A stretch of DNA of 64,000 nt. Source: an uncultured Verrucomicrobiae bacterium (GTDB taxonomy: Bacteria; Verrucomicrobiota; Verrucomicrobiia; Limisphaerales; AAA164-E04). The translations under genes and the position numbers were made by a program. Numbering within the stretch: position 1 is the stretch's first letter; each line of letters begins with the position of its first letter. The DNA lies in assembly GCA_951813855.1 (NCBI GenBank), contig OX638380.1, forward strand, positions 1,070,876 to 1,134,875, written 5' to 3'. Below are positions 49,420-58,949 of the stretch, one piece after another. A model generated the notes under the pieces. The model searched no databases and had not been told where the DNA came from. It worked only from the letters and a program-made list of their open reading frames with translations.

Positions 49420-51246
49420 TTAAGCCTTGGATTTACGCACTCCCCCTGGGGCGGAATTAATGCCCAGAGCTTCATAGATTTCCCGCTGCTTCGGTTCCGC
49501 GGAAACGGCTCGGCGCACGTGAACGGTAGTGCCATCGATTCGGCGATAAACGCCGGTAACCCGCTTGTGGTCGTTCAACGTGTCCCGGATGGTATTCCAG
49601 CTGTCGGTGATACCCTTGGCACGTAAGCGCGTTCTTATCGTTTGGACCAATTGGTAGGCCAATACGGAAAGGAACAGATGTCCCTTCGCGCGTCGGGAGG
49701 TTTGATGGTAGATGGGGCGCAAGCCGAGTTCGGATTTAAGGGATCGGAATACCGCTTCCAGATCCGTCAGCGTGATATAGGTTTTCCAGAGGGTTGACTC
49801 ATCCCATTGATCTTGATTGGTTCGCAAGCAATACACTCCGGGATGGGTGGCTTTGGAGCCAGGCTTGGGATGATGTTTCCAAGTGATGCTCTTGGCGTTT
49901 TGGGGATTTTGGTCATCGGGGATCACCTGGATGTCGTCGTGTTGTCCTGCGGCCGAGTATTGTTGCTTCAGGCGGCCGATTTTCTGGTGCACTTTGTCCC
50001 GCCGCTTGATTCTGCGTGGCCGACTGAGTCCAGCCTGTAACCGTTCGAGTTGGGCGGTAAACTTCTGGTCGGACGATTCCTGCATCGCCCGCTCCTTTTC
50101 CTCGCGCTGCTCGGAATGACAATACAAGAAGACTTCGCCATTTTCCTGGACTTCTTTCCGCAAATAAACGGAAGGTCCCGAAGCCGTCTCGACCTCCGTC
50201 GCCCCCTCCGGGTCGAAGATCCGTTCCTGCTGACGGCTCACGGTCAGGTAGCGAGTGCCGCGTTCCCGGAGCTAGCGGAGATTGGCCTCCGTGGCGATGC
50301 CGCAATCCATCATCACAGTCGCTTCCGCCGGAACCGCCAGCGATTCCAGCATTGCGGCCAAGGTTTGATTTTCGCTCACGTTGCCCGCGAAAACTTTCGA
50401 TCGGCGAACCCAGCCACGGCTGTCCAGAACCAGAGCCAGCGTCAATAAGGGACCATCGCTTCGCTTCTCTTTCGAGCGACCCCGCTGAGCTTCTGGAATC
50501 TTCCGCGCTTGACCCTCGAAGTAGGTGTTGGTCAAGTCATAAAGGGTAATGGTCGGTTTTAAATCGAAGATCGTCTGCAGGCCGTGATACCAGTCCGATT
50601 CGATTTTCTCCTGCCGTGATATCAAGGCGTCCGAAGCTCGATACAACTGACTGTGCCCCATGGTTTCAAAGTCTCTTTTCAAGAGTTCGCCCAAAGCACT
50701 GCTCTCTCTGAGCCACCGATTAGTATGTCGCTCCGATCCGGGAGCAGCCATCCGACCGATGACCGAGCCGAGGATCGCATGGCATTGAATTTCCCGGAGG
50801 CCGTGCCGGCGCAGGATCGCTCGTAATCCCAGGGTTTCGATCGCCCAGAGAGCGACATGCTCGACTCCCACCGAGCGGCTGAGGATCAAGGACGCGTTAT
50901 CCAGATCGACGGCTTGGAATTCTCCTTGGTCTAAAGGATCTTCGCCGGCGATTTCCTCGATTCGAGTGGCTTGGCGTTCCACGAGTTGGGCGTAAAGATA
51001 TTTCGCCTTGTGCTCCACCTCCGGAGAGCATTTGAGCGGTATCAAGGGTTGAGAACCTTGAAGCAATTCCACGACTTTAGAACACAACAGAGGCCATTGC
51101 TTCGACTCAATCTCGAAGTCGGATCCCAAATTGAGCAGCGTCTTCTGACGAACCCGATGGTTATCCCGGTAGGAGCGAACCAAGCGATAGGTGTCATAGT
51201 TTTGGCCCTCTTTACCGGTTCTCGTTTTCGTTTTGCAAACGAACAT
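49420..51246 (-). pseudogene. IS1634-family transposase with one in-frame stop
   Basis: The first 324 codons (from 51246) include TITLYDLTNTYFEG (first Asp) and ATVMMDCGIATEANLR (second Asp). TAG at 50272-50274 follows, and the same frame continues LRERGTRYLTVSRQQE through DLEAVFRSLKSELGLRPIYH (Glu) and HLFLSVLAYQLVQTIR to the end. One nonsense change separates it from a gene of about 608 codons. Motifs and length fit the IS1634 group within the IS4 superfamily. Confidence 0.85.
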
Positions 51247-51380
51247 ACGGCGAGAAAATATCCGAGAGCAAGAGGGGGGGCAACAGATTTTTTGACGATT
51301 ATGGTACTACATTTGGATTGCTGGGCAGGTAACCTGAGGATGGAAAGCTCGCAAAGTCAGTCAGCGACTGACTTTCGTTA

Positions 51381-52921
51381 GGGCACTCGCATTAATAACA
51401 TACTTGTTCAAATGATTAAATCTATTGTCAGAATTTCATTTTGACATGTCGATTGACGGATAATCTCTCTGGTGATTTAATAACTGATTTTGATGGTTTG
51501 TTTAGAGCTGGAAGTTATCAACCCATTTAGGTCGATTCTATGGTTTTGGGGAGGCTTGATGACGGAAATCTTTAGTTTTCAATCCTCTGGCAATCAATGC
51601 ATTGGAATTAATTACTTTTAAAAGTTTAAAAAATGAAATATGTATGGTATGATTAAGCGTGAGCGATCAGGTTGCCGTTATCAGAAAAAAAATATCTGAG
51701 CTTGGAACCCATCTTCCAAGAATTGACTAAACGTCATTGGCTAGCATCCGAGGCAATAGCCATTGGTAGGGGTGGAATAAAAATAGTTCACGAAGCTACG
51801 GGTGCTAGCTGCACTACGATTCGATCGGGAATTAATAAATTGAAAACGGAAGCAATCCCTAATAAAAATCGCCAAAGGAAAGCTGGAGGGGGACGGAAAT
51901 CAATAACCGAACACGATAAGACTCTTTTGTCAGATCTGGATAAACTTATCGAACCCGAGACTCGAGGTGATCCTGAAAATCCGTTGCGTTGGACCTGCAA
52001 AAGTGCTGAACAAATCAAAACCACATTAAATGAAATGGGACATCAAATAAGTGAACGCACCGTAAATAATTTGCTCCATGAAATGGGATACAGCCTTCAA
52101 GGCAATCAGAAAACCCTAGAAGGCAAACAGCATCCCGATCGAAACCAGCAATTTCGACATATTGAACGGAAATCCCGGAAATTCTTGAAGAAAAACCAAC
52201 CAGTGATTTCGGTTGACACGAAAAAAAAGGAACTGGTGGGACAGCACAAAAATATGGGGAACGAATGGCATCCGAAAGGAAATCCCGAACTAGTCAAAGT
52301 GCATGATTTCCCCGATCCAAATCTACCGAAAGCAAGTCCATATGGCGTGTATGATCTGAGCACCAATACGGGTTGGGTAAGTGTAGGCACTGACCACGAT
52401 ACTGCGGAATTTGCGGTAAAAACTATTCGTCGATGGTGGCTATCAATGGGACGAAAAAATCATCCCAATGCCAAGAAGCTATTAATTATGGCTGATGGAG
52501 GTGGTTCAAATGGTAGTCGTAATAAATTATGGAAAACCGAGTTGCAAAAACTGGCAGATGAACTTAATATGGAAATATCAGTTTGTCATTTTCCTCCGGG
52601 TACGAGCAAGTGGAATAAAATTGAACATCGAATGTTTTCATGCATTTCGATGAATTGGCGGGGACGCCCATTAACCAATTATGAAACCATAGTTAATTTG
52701 ATTAGCAATACAACAACTAAAAATGGGTTGAAAATATATTGCATGTTAGATAAATCCAAATATCAGACTGGCATAAAAATTACTGATGAACAAATGCAAA
52801 ATTTGCGCTTAACTAAAGAGAAGTTTCATGGTGAATGGAATTATAAATTAAAGCCCCATGAATGTAAATAATACGTTTGATACGCACACAAAAAAACGAC
52901 AGTTTAATTATGCGAGAACCC
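51381..52921 (+). mobile_element. ISAzo13-like element, copy B, complete
   Basis: 1541 bp. Ends GGGCACTCGCATTAATAAC and, inward from 52921, GGGTTCTCGCATAATTAAAC form an imperfect inverted repeat. TTA flanks it at 51378-51380 and 52922-52924, the same 3-bp signature as the split copy A/C. Inserted in the IS1634-like element. About 290 bp of leader precede the transposase gene. Confidence 0.88.
51672..52871 (+). CDS. ISAzo13-family transposase, intact
   Basis: 399 residues from TTG 51672; there is no ATG nearby and the N-terminal PLSEKKYLSLEPIFQEL follows directly. N-terminal DNA-binding region, then the DDE core: QPVISVDTKKKELVG (Asp), KKLLIMADGGGSNGSRN (Asp) and TSKWNKIEHRMFSCIS (Glu). The HFPPGTSKWNKIEHR stretch is the family hallmark. 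Full length compared with the split copy, so copy B is the only potentially active member here. AT-rich relative to the host backbone. Confidence 0.9.
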   Translation: MPLSEKKYLSLEPIFQELTKRHWLASEAIAIGRGGIKIVHEATGASCTTIRSGINKLKTEAIPNKNRQRKAGGGRKSITEHDKTLLSDLDKLIEPETRGDPENPLRWTCKSAEQIKTTLNEMGHQISERTVNNLLHEMGYSLQGNQKTLEGKQHPDRNQQFRHIERKSRKFLKKNQPVISVDTKKKELVGQHKNMGNEWHPKGNPELVKVHDFPDPNLPKASPYGVYDLSTNTGWVSVGTDHDTAEFAVKTIRRWWLSMGRKNHPNAKKLLIMADGGGSNGSRNKLWKTELQKLADELNMEISVCHFPPGTSKWNKIEHRMFSCISMNWRGRPLTNYETIVNLISNTTTKNGLKIYCMLDKSKYQTGIKITDEQMQNLRLTKEKFHGEWNYKLKPHECK

Positions 52922-53012
52922 TTAATAAAACGTTTCGTGATTCGGCAGCAAGTCTGGGGCAATTTGAGCTAAAATAATTTCTAGACCGGTCAAATTGACA
53001 AACTTGGGTTAG

Positions 53013-53169
53013 GATCATAGGAGGCCATGCCCGCGTAAATATCGAACCCGCCTCAATAGTAGATCGTATAAACGCCGCCACCGGAAAACTGTTCATCAGG
53101 CGGTAGAGCAATGGCCGGATACTCCTTCAACTTGCGGGGCGCGTTCCGTCCCAGCTTGTTACTCGTCAC
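53013..53169 (-). pseudogene. Eco29kI-family restriction endonuclease copy 2, N-terminal part
   Basis: From GTG 53169 the frame reads KLKEYPAIALPPDEQFSGGG, then VYTIYY, TGA, then GGFDIYAGMASYDPN up to the IS1634 end. R.Eco29kI has LPPPERFQGAGVYALYYTG in the same place, the GIY-YIG strand of the nuclease. A stop replaces the Thr codon. This half and 48927-49311 are one gene separated by 3.7 kb of insertion sequences. Confidence 0.8.
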
Positions 53170-53343
53170 TGTATTTCGGGAAATCGTGCGTTTTTATTTC
53201 GCATTATTTCGGGCATGAACGCTCTGGTCCGGCGGTCGGTTGGCCCATAGTGGCGTTCTTTGGCCGGTGTCGATTCCCCATCTCCCCCCATGGCTATGCC
53301 GCTGGAACTTCCAGTGGATCCTTTGCGCTTCTGACGCCGACGA
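53158..53343 (+). repeat. Dispersed repeat, copy B, upstream of the Eco29kI-type gene
   Basis: It aligns with the reverse complement of 22325-22512. It spans the start codon and the 175 bp upstream of the endonuclease gene, ending 5 bp before the resolvase fragment. It includes the AT-rich ATCGTGCGTTTTTATTTCGC block, possibly the gene's promoter. Confidence 0.6.
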
Positions 53344-53347
53344 AATC

Positions 53348-53683
53348 TTACGCTCCATTGATCCGAATGTTCTCTTTCACGGCTCTGAAACTAACCGACC
53401 GTTTAACCAAGGCATCGAGCAAGGCGATAATTTGTCCGATCAAGCGGACGAGTCGTGAAAGATCGCTGATCAGAACCAGATCGCCGGGGGCCACGGCTCC
53501 CAGCAAGCGTTCGAGCTTCCGCTCGCAGACTGGGACGCGACTGGAAGCCGAAAGCTCGATGAAGTCATCGAGCCGGATGATTTCCCCGCGAGCAAACTCC
53601 AACAAAGCAAATCGTTGGTTGCCAGTGTCCTGCCGGCCGGTGGAGACGCGAAGATAGGCTATCGTTCGAGAGGAATCGGCCAT
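53348..53683 (-). pseudogene. Serine recombinase (resolvase), N-terminal part
   Basis: From ATG 53683: RTIAYLRVSTGRQDTGNQ with the nucleophilic Ser in YLRVST, VPVCERKLERLLGAVAPGDL, LVLISDLSRLVR (Arg-rich catalytic helix), and FRAVKENIRING, then Ala and stop. Family members continue here with a helix and a helix-turn-helix of about 80 residues. The missing continuation is found on the opposite strand at 53797-54107, beginning with a second copy of the KENI segment. The gene is broken. Confidence 0.82.
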
Positions 53684-53796
53684 GAAAACGTTGGGCGCAC
53701 CGCATAATACACATATGGCGGCGGGAAAGTCGAACGTTTTCGGCGGCGGTATCCAGGCGGTTAGACGCTGGTTAAGTTGAAGCTCCGATTCATCGG

Positions 53797-54107
53797 CCAT
53801 GAAAGAGAATATCTGGATCGAGGGCAAGCGGGACATTCAAACGATGGTGATGACCGCCTTCTTGGCTCTTTTACTGAAGTGGAACGGGATTATATTTCCG
53901 AGCGGACGAAGGAGGGGTTGGCCAAGGCCAAGGCATCCGGCAATCGCGTGGTTCGGCAGGGCGGTTGATTAGGCAAATCCAAATTGGACGATGGCACAGC
54001 TGAGATACGTGACTAAGTGGACCAAAAGAGTCTCAAAGTCATCCATCGCCCAGATTATCGAGCGCTCTCAGACACCTTGGCCCGATTCATTCGCTCGTGA
54101 GATTTTG
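53797..54107 (+). pseudogene. Serine recombinase, C-terminal part in opposite orientation
   Basis: The rightward frame begins MKENIWIEGKRDIQTMVMTAF and, after a 1-nt shift, gives FTEVERDYISERTKEGLAKA and ASGN. After stops and another shift it gives LGKSKLD and KRVSKSSIAQIIE, the E-helix and helix-turn-helix of Tn3-type resolvases. Together with 53348-53683 it supplies a whole resolvase, but the halves point away from a shared KENI block. Confidence 0.75.
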
Positions 54108-54248
54108 TAACAACCAGACGATAAACAGCAGTATATTCGCTCTACGTTGTCCCGTTTTCCGCACGCTTCGATTGCCACGGCTCATATCTGCAGCTTAGCT
54201 AGTCCAGAAGCGACACAGCGTGGGAAATTTTCCGGGTGGTTAAATCCT

Positions 54249-55088
54249 CTACTGCAAAGCCTTCATATGAGCATTTTGCGCCGATTTCAAATATTGTGTG
54301 CGCCAATGCATAAAATTTCTGATTTCCTCAGTATCGTCAAGTTTCGCCTGCGTAATCCACGGCTGATTCATTTGTTCCAAATACTTTCCATATCCAAAAC
54401 TGCCAGGTTGGTGTGCTCCACCGAATATTCCATCTTCGACATTTCCAGTGAATTCAAATTCCATTTTGGCAAATGCGGAAACATGCCCATCCATGTGGTC
54501 ATAACGTACATCGTATTCACGATAGATAGCCAAAAGCTGTTTACGGGTGAAATGGGAATGCGATGCATTGTTGGCATATTCTGCAATTTTCTGTCCCAAA
54601 TAGGAATGTTCATATTGATATTGATTCAGTTCTTCAGGTGTCGTTAGATCGGACAATTCTTCCCACATGAGTCGTTCTCGGTCCCTTATCGCTAATTCCG
54701 TTCGGTTGATTCCCGATATTCTATTTTTCGCCTGTTCCTCCGATTCCGCACTTGCCAGGTTTCTTTGTCTTACGATCTCTCTTCGAGCTTCAATGATTAA
54801 CGCTCTGATCTCCGGTGCGTGGCGAGATCTAATCTCCTGAGCCGGATCGGTTCGAGATGAGTCCGATGAAATCCTAAATGAGAAAGGCTTGGTAATTTGA
54901 TTGGATCGTGAAGCTTCGTAATTGTTCGATGATTGATCGGAACCGCGGACCGCGGGTGATTGTGTGCCTCCGGACTGATGTCGTTCTCGATTGAAGTTTA
55001 GATCTTGCTCCACGTTGTCGGTACGTAACGACACGTACAATACAGTCAAACATCCGAAAAGGGTAATTAATCCAATCTTGATCTTCAT
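54249..55088 (-). CDS. Membrane-anchored protein of unknown function (paralogue 1)
   Basis: 279 residues. An N-terminal hydrophobic anchor (IGLITLFGCLTVLYVSL) is followed by a polar linker, a charged coiled-coil-like helix (residues about 85-145) and the conserved block LWEELSDL-like (MWEELSDLTTPEELNQYQYEHS), here ELSDLTTPEELNQY then HFTRKQLLAIYREYDVRY. The block is shared with the upstream paralogue. Similar T/SPEEL-x-Y-x-x-HS followed by a 'LxAIFR' helix occurs in Verrucomicrobia exported proteins of unknown role (from memory). Its gene starts 5 bp after the upstream paralogue stops: operon. AT-rich, unlike the backbone. Confidence 0.7.
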   Translation of the reverse strand: MKIKIGLITLFGCLTVLYVSLRTDNVEQDLNFNRERHQSGGTQSPAVRGSDQSSNNYEASRSNQITKPFSFRISSDSSRTDPAQEIRSRHAPEIRALIIEARREIVRQRNLASAESEEQAKNRISGINRTELAIRDRERLMWEELSDLTTPEELNQYQYEHSYLGQKIAEYANNASHSHFTRKQLLAIYREYDVRYDHMDGHVSAFAKMEFEFTGNVEDGIFGGAHQPGSFGYGKYLEQMNQPWITQAKLDDTEEIRNFMHWRTQYLKSAQNAHMKALQ

Positions 55089-55093
55089 TTGAT

Positions 55094-55924
55094 TTATTTC
55101 TGCCGTGTTCTGCCATGCTTACGTTCGTATTGAATTCGTGCTGTTCTCCAATCTACAGCATCTCTATTCCCGTTTACTTGGTCCGGCTGAACCCACGGAA
55201 GCTTTATCAAATCCAGCCAAAGATCGTATTCCGGATCCCCAGGTCGATAGATACCATCAAGCACGTCATCGACAAAATCACTTTCCGTGCGCGGATTGCC
55301 ATCGAAATGTTCGTCCATAAAGTTAAATCGCGCATCTGTTTGACGGAAAACGGCGATCAGTTGTTCTTTGGAAAAATGTTGATCAGGTTCCAGATTTCCG
55401 TTAATATAAAATGCGATGATCTTGCCATAATATGAATGCTCGTACTTGTATCTGAGCAATTCGTCAGGAGACAACAAGCCGGACAACTCATTCCACAGTT
55501 CACGCTCTCTGGCTCTCAACTTTCTTGCCGCCTGAATTTCTCCAGCAACATGTTTTTCATGTTCGTCGGCATTGGTATAGCGATAATTTGACATTTTCGT
55601 TTTTCTCTTTCGTTTTTCTCTTTCGTGTTCTAAGTCTCGTTCCAATAGCTGAATCTCCGGTTCATGTTTTTTCCTGATGGCGTCGGCTTCATCTAATCGA
55701 GCTTTTTTTGACGACACTGAATCTAAAGCAATGTCGTCTATTTCTGGTTTTGCCTCAGTTTCCGCAATCGGCGGTACCCCTCTGGCATCCTGTTTTTCTC
55801 GATGCCCTTCAGTCTCCGTTAACCCGGAACGCTGTGCTTGATAATCTGGACCGCTGCGGTTATACTTGGTTATCACAAGGACAACCAAAAGCACCAAAAC
55901 TAAGCCGAATAGATAGTATCTCAT
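55094..55924 (-). CDS. Membrane-anchored protein of unknown function (paralogue 2)
   Basis: 276 residues. N-terminal transmembrane anchor (LFGLVLVLLVVLVITKY), a long highly charged helix (ERDLEHEREKRKRKTKM), then ELWNELSGLLSPDELLRYKY, HSYYGKIIAFYING and HFSKEQLIAVFRQTDARFNF. These correspond segment by segment to the downstream paralogue, so the pair arose by duplication. The bulk is presumably periplasmic. Middle gene of a leftward three-gene operon, 56 bp after the 408-aa gene. No enzyme motif is seen. Confidence 0.7.
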   Translation of the reverse strand: MRYYLFGLVLVLLVVLVITKYNRSGPDYQAQRSGLTETEGHREKQDARGVPPIAETEAKPEIDDIALDSVSSKKARLDEADAIRKKHEPEIQLLERDLEHEREKRKRKTKMSNYRYTNADEHEKHVAGEIQAARKLRARERELWNELSGLLSPDELLRYKYEHSYYGKIIAFYINGNLEPDQHFSKEQLIAVFRQTDARFNFMDEHFDGNPRTESDFVDDVLDGIYRPGDPEYDLWLDLIKLPWVQPDQVNGNRDAVDWRTARIQYERKHGRTRQK

Positions 55925-55980
55925 TTGATCTGAAAACGAGAGTTCCTAATCGTGGATTTATATACGAAACAGATGGTTTA

Positions 55981-57207
55981 CTATTCCCGCGGCTGGATTT
56001 CAAGAGGTCCTACATTAACGCCTATTTTATAGGGGAAAAGTTTATTTACCTTGTTAGAATCAACAGAAATCCGGTCGGTTCCGAGATAAATGGTATTCAA
56101 TATTTCGACTTCGCTTAATGTGTCGTACGCGTTATCGTCTGAATTGTAAATATTGAAATATGCAACCTCATTTGGTGATAGGTTCACGTATGCATCTCTC
56201 CAGAATGTTCCTGAATAATCTGGATTGTGTACATCAATATAGATCGTAAAGGGATTTATCGCGTTCTGTTTGCTTGAAACTCGATATGCCGTGTAATCAT
56301 TTACAGCAAGCTTCAAATCATATTTCGTATATTGCTTGAACGGCTTATTGAATAGATTGTACCAAAAGCCGGAATATTCAGTTCCAGCGCCGGCATAGCT
56401 GTTCCCTAAGCTATGTGCAATGTAAGGTCTGGGCATAACGGCGGTTTCGTCTCCATAGTCGAGTACTACATTAAATTTTTGAGTAAGCTCGTCCTTATAA
56501 TACTGATATATCTTTTTTCTGGAATTTTCAAATGATTTTTCGTTTCCTGGAAAAAGATAATCGATAGATAAACTTATCGAGCGCTTGTTCTCGGCTATCA
56601 TATCATTTTTGTTGTAGAGGTAGTCAGTACTGCTGCATGAGACCTCAATCTTACCACCGCTCAAAGGCTCCTTGAAATTATATCGGTAACTATTGATCAT
56701 GTGATAATCAAAAAATCTATGCCCCCGCCCCCAGCAAACGCGCACTTCCGGACTTTGGATAGCGTGCGATGGATGCTCTCCCTGACACATGTACCACGTC
56801 TTCCCATCCCACCCCTTTTCCTTTGTCCATCCGTAAACTTCACCATAGAACTGCACGTGTGGCGGTGCAGGAATACCGCCCGTTGTCGCAGGGGGAGGAG
56901 GCACCGAAGTTGATTGTCCTAATCCCTGCATTATGAAGAGCACCGGTAGCAAAGCCCAGAATCGAGCACTAAAAAGACGGAATCGCGAGACTTTCACTCC
57001 CCAAATGACGCGGAAGCAGTTCCCCGCAGCACGGAATGGCCAATTGATAATTCGAGCCATGAAAGCCAAGCAACAACTTAAGATTCGCCCTGCGGCGAAA
57101 GCTTGGCTCCACAAATAAACATCTCTGACGGCAGACCCTACGGCCAGACAACCCCGCAAGAGCAAGTGGAACGGTGTCAAGAAAACATCAAGCAAGTTCA
57201 TAAGCAC
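55981..57207 (-). CDS. Exported protein of unknown function heading the three-gene cluster
   Basis: The frame has 408 codons. Inner ATGs in the first 95 codons allow a shorter form starting MARIINWPFRAAGN. A hydrophobic segment (FWALLPVLFIMQGLGQ) precedes a Pro-rich linker (SVPPPPATTGGIPAPP), suggesting export. The C-terminal 290 residues are rich in Tyr, Asn and Ser and look beta-rich (DYTAYRVSSKQNAINPFTIY, GTFWRDAYVNLSPNEVAYFN). No family is recognised. First gene of the cluster, with a promoter expected in 57208-57294. AT-rich. Confidence 0.65.
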   Translation of the reverse strand: MLMNLLDVFLTPFHLLLRGCLAVGSAVRDVYLWSQAFAAGRILSCCLAFMARIINWPFRAAGNCFRVIWGVKVSRFRLFSARFWALLPVLFIMQGLGQSTSVPPPPATTGGIPAPPHVQFYGEVYGWTKEKGWDGKTWYMCQGEHPSHAIQSPEVRVCWGRGHRFFDYHMINSYRYNFKEPLSGGKIEVSCSSTDYLYNKNDMIAENKRSISLSIDYLFPGNEKSFENSRKKIYQYYKDELTQKFNVVLDYGDETAVMPRPYIAHSLGNSYAGAGTEYSGFWYNLFNKPFKQYTKYDLKLAVNDYTAYRVSSKQNAINPFTIYIDVHNPDYSGTFWRDAYVNLSPNEVAYFNIYNSDDNAYDTLSEVEILNTIYLGTDRISVDSNKVNKLFPYKIGVNVGPLEIQPRE

Positions 57208-57479
57208 AGAAGTGATGTAACCGATTAGGACCTGTCGACAAATAAGTTGAACTAGTTTTTATTTTATCGGACAAATTGTATAATTTCATTTTAGGTAACT
57301 ATTCAGGTGCCGAAAAAAGTCAGCGATTCCCACTGAAGTCAGTTCAGCTTGTGTCCCATTTGGGGTCTCTGGGAATCGAAAAAATTCGAGTGATCGGTCT
57401 TTTCCATGGACTTTCCTAGGTAATCGTGCAGTCAATACCTCGGTGCTCTCACCATGGACAAATGGAACCCAAGCCGAGT

Positions 57480-58850
57480 CGCCCAGACTAGCGGAAGCCG
57501 TTTGAATCGGAAAGCTCTTTCCTCGCCGTCTCGGCGCTGAAATCCTAAAGCGCGAACCACCAGCTGGCCACGGCGAGCGTGAGTCCACCCGGCGACCTTC
57601 CCCAACGCAAGAAAACTCGCCGCGGACAGCGTCGATGACGGGTCGGGATTCTATCTTGGCCGCCGTCGAATCCATCAGGCCCCACACACTAGCGGAAGCC
57701 GTTTGACTCGGCAAGCCTTTTCTTCTCCGTCTCGGCGGCGAAATCCTGGAGCGCGAACCACCAGCTGGCCACGGCGAACGAGAGTCCACCCGGCGACCGT
57801 TCCCAACGCAAGAAAACTCGCCGCGGACAGTGACGATGACGGGTCGGGACTCTATCTTGGCCGCCGTCGAACTCATCAGGCCCCGCACGTTAGCGGAAGC
57901 CGTTTGGTTCGGCAAGTCCTTTCTTCGCCGACTCGGCGGCGAAATCCTGGAGCGCGAACCACCAGCTGGCCACGGCGAACGAGAGTCCACCCGGCGACCG
58001 TTCCCAACGCAAGAAAACTCGCCGCGGACAGCGTCGATGACGGGTCGGGATTCTATCTTGGCCGCCGTCGAATTCATCAGGCCCCGCACGTTAGCGGAAG
58101 CCGTTTGGTTCGGCAAGTCCTTTCTTCGCCGACTCGGCGGCGAAATCCCGGAGCGCGAACCACCAGCTCCCGGCCACGGCGAACGAGAGTCCACCCGGCG
58201 ACCGTTCCCAACGCAAGAAAACTCGCCGCGGACAGTGACGATGACGGGTCGGGACTCTATCTTGGCCGCCGTCGAACTCATTAGGCCCCGCACGTTAGCG
58301 GAAGCCGTTTGGTTCGGCAAGTCCTTTCTTCGCCGACTCGGCGGCGAAATCCCGGAGCGCGAACCACCAGCTCCCGGCCACGGCGATCGGGAGTCCACCC
58401 GGCGACCTTCCACAACACAAGAAAACTCGCCGCGGACAGCGTCGATGACGGGTCGGAATTCTATCTTGGCCGCCGTCGAATTCATCAGGCCCCGCACGTT
58501 AGCGGAAGCCGTTTGGTTCGGCAAGTCCTTTCTTCGCCGACTCGGCGGCGAAATCCCGGAGCGCGAACCACCAGCTCCCGGCCACGGCAATCGGGAGTCC
58601 ACCCGGCGACCTTCCACAACACAAGAAAACTCGCCGCGGACAGCGTCGATGACGGGTCGGAATTCTATCTTGGCCGCCGTCGAATTCATCAGGCCCCGCA
58701 CGTTAGCGGAAGCCGTTAGGTTCGGCAAGTCCTTTCTTCACCGACTCGGCGGCGAAATCCCGGAGCGCGAACTACCAGCTCCCGGCCACGGCGATCGAGA
58801 GTCCACCCGGCGACCTTCCCCAACGAAGAAAAACTCGCCGCGGACAGCGA
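57480..58850. repeat. Minisatellite of about 6.7 units, period 201 or 204 bp
   Basis: The unit start GCGGAAGCCG recurs at 57491, 57692, 57893, 58094, 58298, 58502 and 58706, giving three periods of 201 and then three of 204 bp. The 3-bp difference is an extra triplet in the CCAGCTCCCGGCC block. Because all periods are multiples of three, long frames stay open on both strands (for example 57286-58728 leftward and 57830-59083 rightward). Neither shows a start, ribosome-binding site or known domain that would make it a gene. The outermost units are the most diverged; inner units are nearly identical. Confidence 0.92.
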
Positions 58851-58949
58851 AACCGGTCATTCTATTACGACAGCAATTCCCACTCTGGGCAGCCCAAACA
58901 ACATTTGATAAAAATCGTTTGTGTCCCATTTGGTGGTGTAGGAGTGGAT

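Larger units (their letters stand above)
49312..53008 (-). mobile_element. IS1634-like element interrupting the Eco29kI-type gene
   Basis: The ends are CCCAAGTTTGTCAGTC...TCTAGAAA (from 49312) and, inward from 53008, CCCAAGTTTGTCAATT...TCTAGAAA. TTAG flanks both sides (49308-49311, 53009-53012). It contains the IS1634-type transposase pseudogene (49420-51246) and, inserted upstream of that gene, the ISAzo13-like copy B. Its own length without the inner element is about 2.15 kb. The hairpin AAAGTCAGTC-AGC-GACTGACTTT (about 51355-51377) lies just left of the inner element. Confidence 0.82.

Noticed and set aside
57286..58728. 480-codon leftward and 417-codon rightward open frames across the tandem array
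   Set aside because: They are open because the repeat period is a multiple of three and GC-rich; neither has a start context, signal or domain, and the leftward one ends in the IS66 terminus. Kept as a repeat, with the coding question raised as a finding.
57480..58850. CRISPR-like array
   Set aside because: Units of about 203 bp are repeated throughout, without short repeats separated by unique spacers, and no cas genes are present.
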